A stretch of DNA of 37,369 nt from Campylobacterales bacterium (GTDB lineage: Bacteria > Campylobacterota > Campylobacteria > Campylobacterales > JAADDG01), in contig JALVCR010000075.1 of NCBI GenBank assembly GCA_027009865.1, forward strand, positions 1 to 37,369. The letters are read 5' to 3'. Below the pieces are notes generated by a model that did no database searches, was not told where the DNA came from, and saw nothing but the letters and a program-made list of their open reading frames with translations. The translations under genes were made by a program, and so were the position numbers. Positions 1 through 6,746 of this stretch are shown here, one piece after another. The number at the start of each line of letters is the position of its first letter. Positions within the stretch are counted from its first letter, which is position 1.

Positions 1-405
1 ATGGGTTTAGAAAATTTAAAGCCAGCTTCCGGTTCCGTTCACTCTAAAAAGAGAGTGGGCAGAGGACAGGGAAGCGGTATGGGAAAAACCGCCTCAAGAG
101 GCAACAAAGGACAAAAGGCAAGAAGCGGTTATAAAATAAAAAGAGGTTTTGAAGGAGGTCAGCAGCCTATTCAAAGAAGACTTCCTAAAGTCGGATTTAC
201 ATCCAAAGTTAAGAAACCTTATGTGATAAATATAAACAGATTGCCAAAATTAAAAGAGTTAGATGAGATTACAATTGAGAGCATAAAAAGCATTCACAAA
301 ATCTCAAAAAAGGTAACAAAAATAAAATTGATAGGAAGCGGCGCTAAAGAGTTGGCATCTAAAATAAAAGATGACAATGTAATTTATAGCGGAATGAACA
401 GATGA
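1..405 (+). CDS. rplO: 50S ribosomal protein L15
   Basis: L15 is a late-assembly protein of the large ribosomal subunit that contacts 23S rRNA. The 134-residue product has the family's basic, glycine-rich N-terminus (GRGQGSGMGKTASRG, about residues 20-34, then NKGQKARSG), followed by the globular C-terminal half. Length is normal for bacterial L15. The window begins exactly on its ATG, so its ribosome binding site and upstream neighbour are out of view. The stop overlaps the secY start (ATGA at 402-405), which indicates translational coupling, as in the spc operon. Confidence 0.97.
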   Translation: MGLENLKPASGSVHSKKRVGRGQGSGMGKTASRGNKGQKARSGYKIKRGFEGGQQPIQRRLPKVGFTSKVKKPYVININRLPKLKELDEITIESIKSIHKISKKVTKIKLIGSGAKELASKIKDDNVIYSGMNR

Positions 406-1664
406 ACAAAGCTTTAGTAAATAAAATCCTCATTACGTTGGGATTTTTGTTCGCTTACAGGATCCTTGCCTATGTGCCGGTTCCTGGAGTGAACATTGAT
501 GTTGTCAAGGAGTTTTTCGACTCCAACGCAAACAATGCGCTTGGAATGTTTAATATGTTCAGCGGTAACGCAGTTAGAAGGCTTAGTATCATCTCTTTGG
601 GAATTATGCCCTACATTACCGCATCTATTATTATGGAGCTTCTTGCGGCCACTTTCCCAAATCTTGGAAAGATGAAAAAAGAGCGCGACGGAATGATAAA
701 ATATATGCAAATTATCCGTTATTCTACCGTCGTTATCACTTTGATTCAGGCCATAGGAGTCTCAATCGGGCTTCAAAGTCTAACCGGAAGAGGCGGAGAG
801 AGCGCCATTATGATAGATATGCCCACATTCATAGCCGTATCTTCAGTATCTATGCTTACAGGAACTATGCTTTTGATGTGGATAGGAGAGCAGATTACCC
901 AAAGAGGTATAGGAAACGGTATATCTTTGATTATCTTTGCCGGTATAGTCTCAGGTATTCCAAGAGCTATAGGCGGAACTATTAATCTCGTAAACACAGG
1001 AGAGCTTAACTTTTTGGTAGTGATAGCCATACTTCTTATTATTTTTGCTACCGTAGGCTTTATTATATATGTAGAGCTTGGGGAGAGAAGGATTCCTATC
1101 TCTTATTCCAGAAAAGTTATGATGCAAAATCAAAACAAAAGGGTTATGAATTACATACCCATAAAAGTTAATCTAAGCGGAGTAATTCCTCCTATTTTCG
1201 CTTCGGCGATTTTGATGTTTCCCACCACCATATTGCAGGCAAGCACCAATCCGATTATTCAAAGTATCAGAGATTTTCTAAGTCCAAACAGCTATTTTTT
1301 CAACTTTTTAACGTTTATTTTCGTAATATTTTTCTCTTATTTTTACGCTTCAATCGTTTTTAACGCCAAAGATATAGCTGAGAATCTGAAAAAACAGGGC
1401 GGGTTTATTCCAGGAGTAAGACCCGGAGAGGCTACCGCAAATTTTCTAAACGAGGTGGCAAGCAGGCTTACTTTATGGGGTTCTTTGTATCTTGGAGTTA
1501 TTTCAACTCTTCCTTGGGTTTTGGTAAAAACGATGGGAGTTCCTTTCTATTTTGGAGGAACGGCCGTTTTAATCGTGGTTCAAGTAGCCTTAGATACGAT
1601 GAGAAAGATAGAGGCTCAAATATATATGAGCAAATATGAAACCTTAAACGCCGTAGGGCTTTAA
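402..1664 (+). CDS. secY: Sec translocon subunit SecY
   Basis: SecY is the channel-forming subunit of the SecYEG protein translocase in the inner membrane. The 420-residue product has ten hydrophobic segments and the expected landmarks: a plug/TM2 region with the MPYITASIIMELL stretch (about residues 68-80), the cytoplasmic loop SYSRKVMMQNQNKRVMNYIPIK near residues 234-255 and the GVRPGEAT loop near 340. Length is typical. It starts on an ATGA overlap with rplO and is followed after 3 nt by map. Placement of secY directly after rplO is the standard spc operon order. Confidence 0.97.
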   Translation: MNKALVNKILITLGFLFAYRILAYVPVPGVNIDVVKEFFDSNANNALGMFNMFSGNAVRRLSIISLGIMPYITASIIMELLAATFPNLGKMKKERDGMIKYMQIIRYSTVVITLIQAIGVSIGLQSLTGRGGESAIMIDMPTFIAVSSVSMLTGTMLLMWIGEQITQRGIGNGISLIIFAGIVSGIPRAIGGTINLVNTGELNFLVVIAILLIIFATVGFIIYVELGERRIPISYSRKVMMQNQNKRVMNYIPIKVNLSGVIPPIFASAILMFPTTILQASTNPIIQSIRDFLSPNSYFFNFLTFIFVIFFSYFYASIVFNAKDIAENLKKQGGFIPGVRPGEATANFLNEVASRLTLWGSLYLGVISTLPWVLVKTMGVPFYFGGTAVLIVVQVALDTMRKIEAQIYMSKYETLNAVGL

Positions 1665-1667
1665 TAG

Positions 1668-2429
1668 ATGGCTATTAGCATAAAAAAGCCAAAAGAGATA
1701 GAAAAATTAAGAGAGTCCAACCGGATAGTGGCAAGGACTCTCAACTATCTAAAAGAGAATATCTCTGCTGGCATGAGTTTAAAAGAGATTAACCAGATGG
1801 GAGAAGAGTTTATAAAAAGCCAAAACGCAAGAGCGGCGTTTAAGGGGCTTTACGGTTTTCCCGCAGGTGTTTGCACCTCTTTAAACGAGGTTATAATCCA
1901 TGGAATTCCAAACGATACGAAAGTAAAAGAGGGAGATATTTTAGGTCTTGATATAGGAGTTGAGAAAGATGGCTGGTATGGAGATGCGGCCGTTACCATT
2001 CCTATAGGAAAAATCTCAAAAAGGGATGAAGATTTAATAGCCTGCGCAAAAGATGCGCTCTATTATGCTATCGATATTATAAAAGAGGGAATGAGATTTA
2101 AGGAATTAAGTTACGAGCTTGAGAAGTTTATAAAAAAGAGAGGATATGTTCCTCTTAGAAATTTTTGCGGGCACGGAATAGGTAGAAAACCTCACGAAGA
2201 GCCCGAAATTCCAAATTATCTCGATTCTCCAAATCCAAAACAGGGACCTAAAATAAAAAACGGAATGGTTTTTTGCATAGAACCGATGATTTGTCAAAAA
2301 TCTCCGATACCAAAAATTTTGGAAGATAAATGGTCTGTAACAAGCGAAGATGGACTTAGAGGCAGCCATTATGAACATACGGTGGCTATTATAGGAAAAA
2401 GAGCGGAAATATTATCAATAGATGAATAG
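1668..2429 (+). CDS. map: Type I methionine aminopeptidase
   Basis: This cytosolic metalloprotease removes the initiator methionine from nascent proteins. At 253 residues it is a normal type Ia enzyme without an N-terminal extension. The pita-bread fold metal ligands can be placed by comparison with the E. coli enzyme: D95 (LDIGV), D106 (GDAAV), H169 (GHGIG), E205 (IEPM) and E236 (YEHTV). The substrate-site histidines H78 (IIHGIPND) and H176 (KPHEEP) are also present. It lies 3 nt after secY and 8 nt before infA, so it is probably co-transcribed with both; map between secY and infA is a common arrangement in bacteria. Confidence 0.96.
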   Translation: MAISIKKPKEIEKLRESNRIVARTLNYLKENISAGMSLKEINQMGEEFIKSQNARAAFKGLYGFPAGVCTSLNEVIIHGIPNDTKVKEGDILGLDIGVEKDGWYGDAAVTIPIGKISKRDEDLIACAKDALYYAIDIIKEGMRFKELSYELEKFIKKRGYVPLRNFCGHGIGRKPHEEPEIPNYLDSPNPKQGPKIKNGMVFCIEPMICQKSPIPKILEDKWSVTSEDGLRGSHYEHTVAIIGKRAEILSIDE

Positions 2430-2437
2430 GAGGAATT

Positions 2438-2656
2438 ATGGCAAAAGATGGCGTTATAGAGATAGACGGAAAAGTTATAGAGGCTTTGCCCAATGCCACT
2501 TTTAAGGTGGAGCTTCCAAACGGACATGTGGTTTTGTGCCATATAGCCGGGAAGATGAGAATGCATTATATAAAAATAATGCCAGGAGATAAGGTAAAAG
2601 TGGAACTTACTCCATACAGTTTGGATAAGGGAAGAATTACATACAGATATAAGTAA
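2438..2656 (+). CDS. infA: Translation initiation factor IF-1
   Basis: IF-1 occupies the A site of the 30S subunit during initiation. The product is a single 72-residue OB-fold of exactly the usual size, with the conserved GKVIEALPNATFKVEL and GHVVLCHIAGKMRMHYIKI segments and the C-terminal DKGRITYRYK. A strong AGGAGG Shine-Dalgarno overlaps the map stop codon, 6-7 nt before the ATG. It is followed by a 153-nt spacer, unusual in this otherwise tightly packed operon, which contains a promoter and structured leader for the downstream genes. Confidence 0.97.
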   Translation: MAKDGVIEIDGKVIEALPNATFKVELPNGHVVLCHIAGKMRMHYIKIMPGDKVKVELTPYSLDKGRITYRYK

Positions 2657-2672
2657 AAATTTACCATTTTTT

Positions 2673-2681
2673 TGGTAAAAT
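2673..2681 (+). promoter_or_regulatory. Extended -10 promoter for the rpmJ-rpsM-rpsK-rpsD-rpoA-rplQ genes
   Basis: TGGTAAAAT fits an extended -10 (TGnTAnAAT) and is preceded by a seven-T run at 2667-2673, as is usual for Campylobacterota sigma70 promoters, which rely on T-rich upstream DNA instead of a -35 box. Transcription starting about 7 nt downstream would begin near 2687-2689, exactly at the 5' base of the structured leader. No transcript data are available here. Confidence 0.5.
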
Positions 2682-2687
2682 GCGTGC

Positions 2688-2785
2688 CTTTGCAAAACTG
2701 TGTGAAGAGTAATTGAAAAAATGGCCACTATTTTTTCAATTATTGGTTTAGATACTTCACTAAACCTGACAGTTTGCCAAAGTGG
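2688..2785 (+). promoter_or_regulatory. Structured mRNA leader with three-way junction and pseudoknot upstream of rpmJ
   Basis: The infA-rpmJ spacer folds by inspection into three helices. P1 is 2690-2701 with 2769-2780 (nine or more pairs, with A2694 and C2778 bulged). P2 is 2711-2721 with 2731-2741 (11 perfect pairs). P3 is 2745-2751 with 2760-2766 (7 perfect pairs). The P2 loop sequence CCACT (2725-2729) is perfectly complementary to AGTGG (2781-2785) immediately 3' of P1, which would form a pseudoknot ending about 15 nt before the rpmJ Shine-Dalgarno. The layout resembles a ribosomal-protein autoregulatory leader. In enterobacteria, S4 represses the alpha operon through a pseudoknot leader in front of rpsM. 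The ligand here is inference. Confidence 0.6.
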
Positions 2786-2809
2786 AAAATTAATTTATTA
2801 GGAGAGTTT

Positions 2810-2923
2810 ATGAAAGTGCGCCCAAGCGTAAAGAAGATGTGCGATAAATGTAAAATTATTAAAAGAAAAGGAATAGTCAGAGTAATCTGCGTAAATCCAA
2901 AACATAAACAAAGACAAGGATAG
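2810..2923 (+). CDS. rpmJ: 50S ribosomal protein L36
   Basis: L36 is the smallest large-subunit protein. This gene is only 38 codons including the stop. The 37-residue product MKVRPSVKKMCDKCK... carries the complete zinc-ribbon ligand set C11, C14, C27 and H32, so it is the zinc-binding (C+) paralogue. A GGAG Shine-Dalgarno at 2801-2804 precedes the ATG. The stop TAG is followed after 3 nt by rpsM. It is the first gene after the structured leader, so any control exerted there would act on L36 translation first. Confidence 0.96.
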   Translation: MKVRPSVKKMCDKCKIIKRKGIVRVICVNPKHKQRQG

Positions 2924-2926
2924 TAA

Positions 2927-3298
2927 ATGGCGAGAATTGCTGGTGTCGATCTACCTAAAAAAAAGAGAATAGAATATGCGCTTACATACATTTACGGAAT
3001 AGGTTTGACCACTTCAAGAAAAATACTCGACGCTACGGGAATCTCTTATGACAAGAGAGTTCATGAGCTTAATGAAGAGGAGGTAGCGGCTATAAGAAAA
3101 GAGATCCAAAACAACTATATGGTTGAGGGAGATCTTAGAAAAAAAGTCGCTATGGATATAAAAGCCTTGATGGATCTTGGAAATTACAGAGGATTAAGAC
3201 ATAGAGTAGGTCTTCCTGTTAGAGGTCAAAAAACCAAAACAAACGCAAGAACCAGAAAAGGCAAGAGAAAAACCGTCGGCGCGGCGAGTAAAAAATAG
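2927..3298 (+). CDS. rpsM: 30S ribosomal protein S13
   Basis: S13 sits in the head of the 30S subunit and contacts 5S/L5 bridges and P-site tRNA. The 123-residue protein begins MARIAGVDLPKKKRIEYALTYIYGIG, the family hallmark. It has the RGLRHRVGLPVRGQKTKTNART segment and a basic C-terminal tail (KGKRKTVGAASKK) that reaches the P site. Length is normal. It lies 3 nt after rpmJ and 13 nt before rpsK, with no room for a separate leader, so regulation corresponding to the enterobacterial alpha leader would have to lie upstream of rpmJ. Confidence 0.97.
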   Translation: MARIAGVDLPKKKRIEYALTYIYGIGLTTSRKILDATGISYDKRVHELNEEEVAAIRKEIQNNYMVEGDLRKKVAMDIKALMDLGNYRGLRHRVGLPVRGQKTKTNARTRKGKRKTVGAASKK

Positions 3299-3311
3299 TG
3301 GAGAGTAGATA

Positions 3312-3704
3312 ATGGCTAAAAGAAGAGGAACAAGAAAAAAGATAGTCAAAAAGAATATCGCAAGAGGAGTAGTTTATATTTCCGCAACTTTTAATAATAC
3401 GGTAGTTACCGTAACTGATGAGATGGGAAATGTAATAGCTTGGAGCAGTGCGGGAAGCTTGGGATTTAAGGGAAGCAAAAAATCAACTCCCTACGCAGCT
3501 CAGCAAGCGGTAGAAGATGCGATGAACAAGGCTAAAGAGCACGGAATAAAAGAGGTTGGAATAAAAGTTCAAGGACCCGGTTCGGGAAGAGAGACTGCTG
3601 TAAAAACAGTAGGAGCTATAGAGGGGATAAAAGTTTTGTTCTTCAAAGATATAACACCTCTTCCTCACAACGGGTGCAGACCTCCTAAAAGAAGAAGAGT
3701 TTAA
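3312..3704 (+). CDS. rpsK: 30S ribosomal protein S11
   Basis: S11 is a platform protein of the 30S subunit that helps shape the mRNA exit region near the anti-Shine-Dalgarno. The 130-residue product has a basic N-terminus, the conserved GVVYISATFNNTVVTVTDEMGN region, the KKSTPYAAQQAVEDA helix, the GPGSGRE loop and the C-terminal PLPHNGCRPPKRRRV signature. It lies between rpsM and rpsD in the standard alpha order. Confidence 0.97.
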   Translation: MAKRRGTRKKIVKKNIARGVVYISATFNNTVVTVTDEMGNVIAWSSAGSLGFKGSKKSTPYAAQQAVEDAMNKAKEHGIKEVGIKVQGPGSGRETAVKTVGAIEGIKVLFFKDITPLPHNGCRPPKRRRV

Positions 3705-3741
3705 TTTTTATAAATAAAGTAATTAATTAGGAGAAGTATAG

Positions 3742-4368
3742 ATGGCAAGATATAGAGGGCCTGTAGAGAAAATAGAAAGAAGATTTGGCGTTAGTTTAGC
3801 ACTAAAGGGAGAGAGAAGATTATCTGGTAAAAGTGCTCTTGATAAAAGAAGCTATCCTCCCGGTCAGCATGGACAAAGAAGAGCTAAAATCAGCGAATAT
3901 GGAATGCAGCTTAGAGAGAAGCAAAAAGCTAAATTTATGTATGGAATTTCCGAAAAGCAGTTTAGAAATCTTTTTAAAGAGGCTAACGCTCAAGCGGGAA
4001 ATACCGGAGAGAATTTGATAAAACTTCTTGAGAGAAGACTTGATAATGTGGTTTACAGAATGGGATTTGCCACTACAAGAAGATTTGCAAGACAGCTTGT
4101 ATCTCACGGTCATGTTTTAGTTGACGGCAAAAAGGTGAATATCCCTTCTTATAGAGTGAAAGCTGGACAAAAAATAGAGATAAAAGAGAAATCCAAAAAT
4201 AATCCTCAAATCAAAAGAGCAATAGAGCTTACATCTCAAACAGGTATAGTTCCTTGGGTTGATGTGGATAAAGATAAAGTTTTTGGAATATTTACAAGAA
4301 TCCCGGAGAGAGAAGAGGTTCAAATTCCAATAGAAGAGAGAATGATAGTTGAGTTCTACTCTAAATAA
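3742..4368 (+). CDS. rpsD: 30S ribosomal protein S4
   Basis: S4 is a primary 16S rRNA-binding protein that nucleates 30S body assembly. In gamma-proteobacteria it is also the translational repressor of the alpha operon. The 208-residue protein contains no cysteine at all, so it is the zinc-free (C-) form. The RNA-binding S4 domain spans about residues 96-158 (ERRLDNVVYRMGFA, GHVLVDGKKVNIPSYRVKAGQ). An AGGAG Shine-Dalgarno lies about 9 nt upstream of the ATG. It is the most natural candidate ligand for the structured leader in front of rpmJ; that link is inference. Confidence 0.97.
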   Translation: MARYRGPVEKIERRFGVSLALKGERRLSGKSALDKRSYPPGQHGQRRAKISEYGMQLREKQKAKFMYGISEKQFRNLFKEANAQAGNTGENLIKLLERRLDNVVYRMGFATTRRFARQLVSHGHVLVDGKKVNIPSYRVKAGQKIEIKEKSKNNPQIKRAIELTSQTGIVPWVDVDKDKVFGIFTRIPEREEVQIPIEERMIVEFYSK

Positions 4369-4383
4369 TTAGGGAGTAAATAG

Positions 4384-5397
4384 ATGAAAAAGATAGCAAC
4401 TTCTCCTTACATCCCTACCGAAATAGAGATAGAAGAGATAAGCGAAAATAAAGCCAAAATAGTGGCTTATCCGTTTGAGAGCGGATTTGCCATAACTTTT
4501 GCCCATCCTTTAAGAAGACTTCTTTTAAGCAGCACTGTGGGATATGCTCCCACCGCTTTATATATAAAAGGAGTTTCTCACGAGTTTGACAGCGTTAGGG
4601 GAATGTTTGAGGATGTGGCGCATTTTATTATAAATCTTAAAAATATCAGATTTAAAATAAAAAGTGATGAGGATATAGTAGAACTCGACTACTCTTTTAA
4701 AGGTCCAAAAGAGATAAAGGGAGCTGATCTTCAAAACGATCAAGTAGAAATTATCACGCCCGATAAATATTTAGCCACTTTAAATGAAGATGGGAGTTTG
4801 AATTTTACTCTTATTGTTCAAAAAGGAATCGGCTATATTCCAAGCGAGGATATAAGAGAGGGGTTAAAAGAGGGATTTATCTCTTTGGATGCTTTTTTTA
4901 CTCCTGTTAGAAGAGCCGTTTATAATATAGAGAAAGTCTTAATAGAAGATAATCCAAATTACGAGAAGATAGTTTTCGAGATAGAAACGGACGGGCAGGT
5001 TACTCCCATAGAGGCTTTTAAAAACGCTCTTGTTGTTATGTATGATCAGATGGCAATTTTCAATAAGGTTTTGAATTTAAATATTCAGCCAAAAATTGAG
5101 CATGTAGATACCAAAGAGCTAAATAAGCTTTTAAGAAAGATAGACGATCTTGAGCTTAGCGTTAGAAGTTTTAACTGTTTGGAGAAAGCAAACATTCAAT
5201 ATATCGGAGAGCTTGCTTTAATGAGCGAGCAGGAGCTTAAAAACCTAAAAAATCTTGGAAAGAAATCTCTTGAAGAGATTAAAGAGGTGATGTCCAAAGA
5301 GGGATATCCGATAGATCAAGAGCTTCCGGCAGATATGGTGAAAGCTCTTAGCGAAAAAATCAAAGAATTAAAATCAAAATCGAGCGAGGAAAAGTAA
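4384..5397 (+). CDS. rpoA: RNA polymerase alpha subunit
   Basis: Alpha dimerises to start RNA polymerase assembly, and its C-terminal domain contacts UP elements and activators. The 337-residue product has an N-terminal domain with the family PFESGFAITFAHPLRRLLLSS region (about residues 25-45) and a helix-hairpin-helix C-terminal domain (SVRSFNCLEKANIQYIGEL through LGKKSLEEIKEVM, about residues 258-303). The C-terminal extension ends in a lysine/serine-rich tail. Its stop shares one base with the rplQ start (TAATG at 5395-5399), so the two genes are translationally coupled. Confidence 0.97.
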   Translation: MKKIATSPYIPTEIEIEEISENKAKIVAYPFESGFAITFAHPLRRLLLSSTVGYAPTALYIKGVSHEFDSVRGMFEDVAHFIINLKNIRFKIKSDEDIVELDYSFKGPKEIKGADLQNDQVEIITPDKYLATLNEDGSLNFTLIVQKGIGYIPSEDIREGLKEGFISLDAFFTPVRRAVYNIEKVLIEDNPNYEKIVFEIETDGQVTPIEAFKNALVVMYDQMAIFNKVLNLNIQPKIEHVDTKELNKLLRKIDDLELSVRSFNCLEKANIQYIGELALMSEQELKNLKNLGKKSLEEIKEVMSKEGYPIDQELPADMVKALSEKIKELKSKSSEEK

Positions 5398-5747
5398 TGA
5401 GACACAGACACGGATATAGAAAGCTTGGAAGAACCTCATCTCACAGAAAAGCTCTTTTGAAAAATCTCTCAATCGCTTTGGTAATGAACGGAAAAATAGA
5501 GACTACTTTACCAAAAGCAAAAGAGCTTAGAAGCTTTTTTGAAAAACTTGTAACAAAAGCAAGAGTAGGAGATTTTAACGCTCACAGAGCGGTTTTTCAA
5601 GCTTTGCAAAATAAAGAGGCGACTAAAAAGCTGGTAAACGAGATAGCCCCTAAATATAAGGAGAGAAAAGGCGGTTATACAAGAATTATTAGAACAAGAG
5701 TAAGAAGAGGCGATGCTGCCGAAATGGCTTTTATAGAATTAGTTTAA
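5397..5747 (+). CDS. rplQ: 50S ribosomal protein L17
   Basis: L17 lies near the exit tunnel of the large subunit. The 116-residue product begins MRHRHGYRKLGRTSSHRKALLKNL, the unmistakable L17 start, and ends RRGDAAEMAFIELV. Length is normal. It is the last gene of the ribosomal run; an intrinsic terminator begins 5 nt after its stop. Confidence 0.97.
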   Translation: MRHRHGYRKLGRTSSHRKALLKNLSIALVMNGKIETTLPKAKELRSFFEKLVTKARVGDFNAHRAVFQALQNKEATKKLVNEIAPKYKERKGGYTRIIRTRVRRGDAAEMAFIELV

Positions 5748-5752
5748 TTTTT

Positions 5753-5775
5753 AAAGAGGGCTTTGCTCTCTTTTT
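5753..5775 (+). terminator. Intrinsic terminator after rplQ
   Basis: AAAGAGGG (5753-5760) pairs with CTCTCTTT (5766-5773) around a CTTTG loop, eight pairs with one G-T wobble, and the stem runs into a T tract. It sits just after the rplQ stop and closes the ribosomal operon. The rest of the gap to 5884 is AT-rich with a possible weak -10 (TATATT at 5847-5852) for the following gene. Confidence 0.8.
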
Positions 5776-5884
5776 AGGTTTCTTTTTATATCACTTTCCC
5801 TATTTGCTTTACAACTCTCCCGCCTTTTAAGATTTCTTTCAACTAATATATTGTTTAATAGATAAAAAATAAAAAAGGAAATTA

Positions 5885-6169
5885 ATGATTCCATTTAGCG
5901 ATGAAGAGTTAAGACCTGCTGTGGAGAAGAGTCTTGAGAAAATTAAGCCCTCTCTTGCTATGGATGGAGGGGGAATTACGCTTTTGGATATTAAAAATGG
6001 AAAAGTTTTTGTTCAATTGCAAGGAGCTTGCGTAGGATGTTCGGCAAGCAATCAAACTCTAAAATATCTAATCGAAAGACAGCTTAGGATCGATATACAT
6101 CCTGAAATAGAGGTTATAAATATTCCACCCGGTATGGAGAGTATGATTGAGGAACTTTCGTCAAAATAA
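5885..6169 (+). CDS. NifU-like C-terminal domain Fe-S scaffold (NFU)
   Basis: The 94-residue protein is a stand-alone NFU domain, which carries an Fe-S cluster between two subunits and hands it to apo-proteins. The defining CxxC motif is present as GACVGCSAS (C49, C52), preceded by the PSLAMDGGGITLLDI strand-turn region typical of NFU proteins. A Shine-Dalgarno-like AAAGGA lies upstream of the ATG. It is followed by a TPR-like protein and murE, the same order as in Campylobacter jejuni (from memory). Function beyond Fe-S delivery, and the client proteins, cannot be read from the sequence. Confidence 0.9.
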   Translation: MIPFSDEELRPAVEKSLEKIKPSLAMDGGGITLLDIKNGKVFVQLQGACVGCSASNQTLKYLIERQLRIDIHPEIEVINIPPGMESMIEELSSK

Positions 6170-6179
6170 AGGAAAAAAG

Positions 6180-6746
6180 ATGAACAAATTCAAAGAGAGA
6201 GCAAAAGAGAGTTTTTTTAAAAGGGAATATAAAAATGCTCTTTTTAACTACTCTCTCTCTTTAAAAGAGTTTCCAAATGATGAGGAGGCCAAACTTGGAG
6301 CCGTGCTTTGCGATTTGGCTTTGGAGAGAGAGGAGGAGGCTGTGGCTCTTTTTGAGTATTACGAGCTTTCCAAAACGCAAGAGGGCATAAATTCAGAAGA
6401 GATAGTAAAAGAGATAATAGAGTCGGTAGATAACAGTATCAGCAAAATATCTTCATTTTTTGTAGATTATTTAAATGAAAGATTGATGATGGAGGAGGGG
6501 ATAGAGTATAGGGATTTTATCGCTTTGGTGGAAGAGAAGAAAGATTTTAAAAGAGTTTTTGAAAATATTATGTTTAGCACCAAAGTTTTAATCTCTAAAA
6601 AAGAGGATTTTTTAGATTTTATAAAACAGCTTCTTTTGCACGGATTTGAGGATATGGCTTTAAATTATATGGAAGAAGCTTTGAAAATTTTCCCAAATGA
6701 TAAAGAGGTTCGAAAACTCTTCGAACTTTTAGAGAAGAAAAATTGA
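6180..6746 (+). CDS. TPR-like helical protein of unknown function
   Basis: The 188-residue protein has no enzyme motif and no signal peptide. Residues 1-60 look like TPR helices (AKESFFKREYKNALFNYSL, then FPNDEEAKLGAVLCDLAL), and a further TPR-like pair closes the C-terminus (GFEDMALNYMEEALKIFPND). The middle is acidic and helical. I start it at the ATG at 6180, which has an AAAGGA Shine-Dalgarno at 6168-6173; an in-frame ATG at 6147 would overlap the NFU gene by 23 nt without a better ribosome site. It sits between the NFU gene and murE and its stop overlaps the murE TTG. Such proteins usually mediate protein-protein contacts; a specific role is unknown. Confidence 0.85.
   Translation: MNKFKERAKESFFKREYKNALFNYSLSLKEFPNDEEAKLGAVLCDLALEREEEAVALFEYYELSKTQEGINSEEIVKEIIESVDNSISKISSFFVDYLNERLMMEEGIEYRDFIALVEEKKDFKRVFENIMFSTKVLISKKEDFLDFIKQLLLHGFEDMALNYMEEALKIFPNDKEVRKLFELLEKKN

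Noticed and set aside
2660..2679. Seven-base inverted repeat TTTACCA/TGGTAAA after infA as a terminator
   Set aside because: It has a weak A-T-rich stem, no T tract follows, and its right arm overlaps the extended -10 that better explains the sequence.
3833..4018. Frame-shifted 61-codon open frame inside rpsD
   Set aside because: It lies wholly inside a conserved gene with no ribosome site or family resemblance.
6147..6179. Upstream ATG at 6147 as the start of the TPR-like gene
   Set aside because: It would overlap the NFU gene by 23 nt, and the ATG at 6180 has a well-placed AAAGGA.
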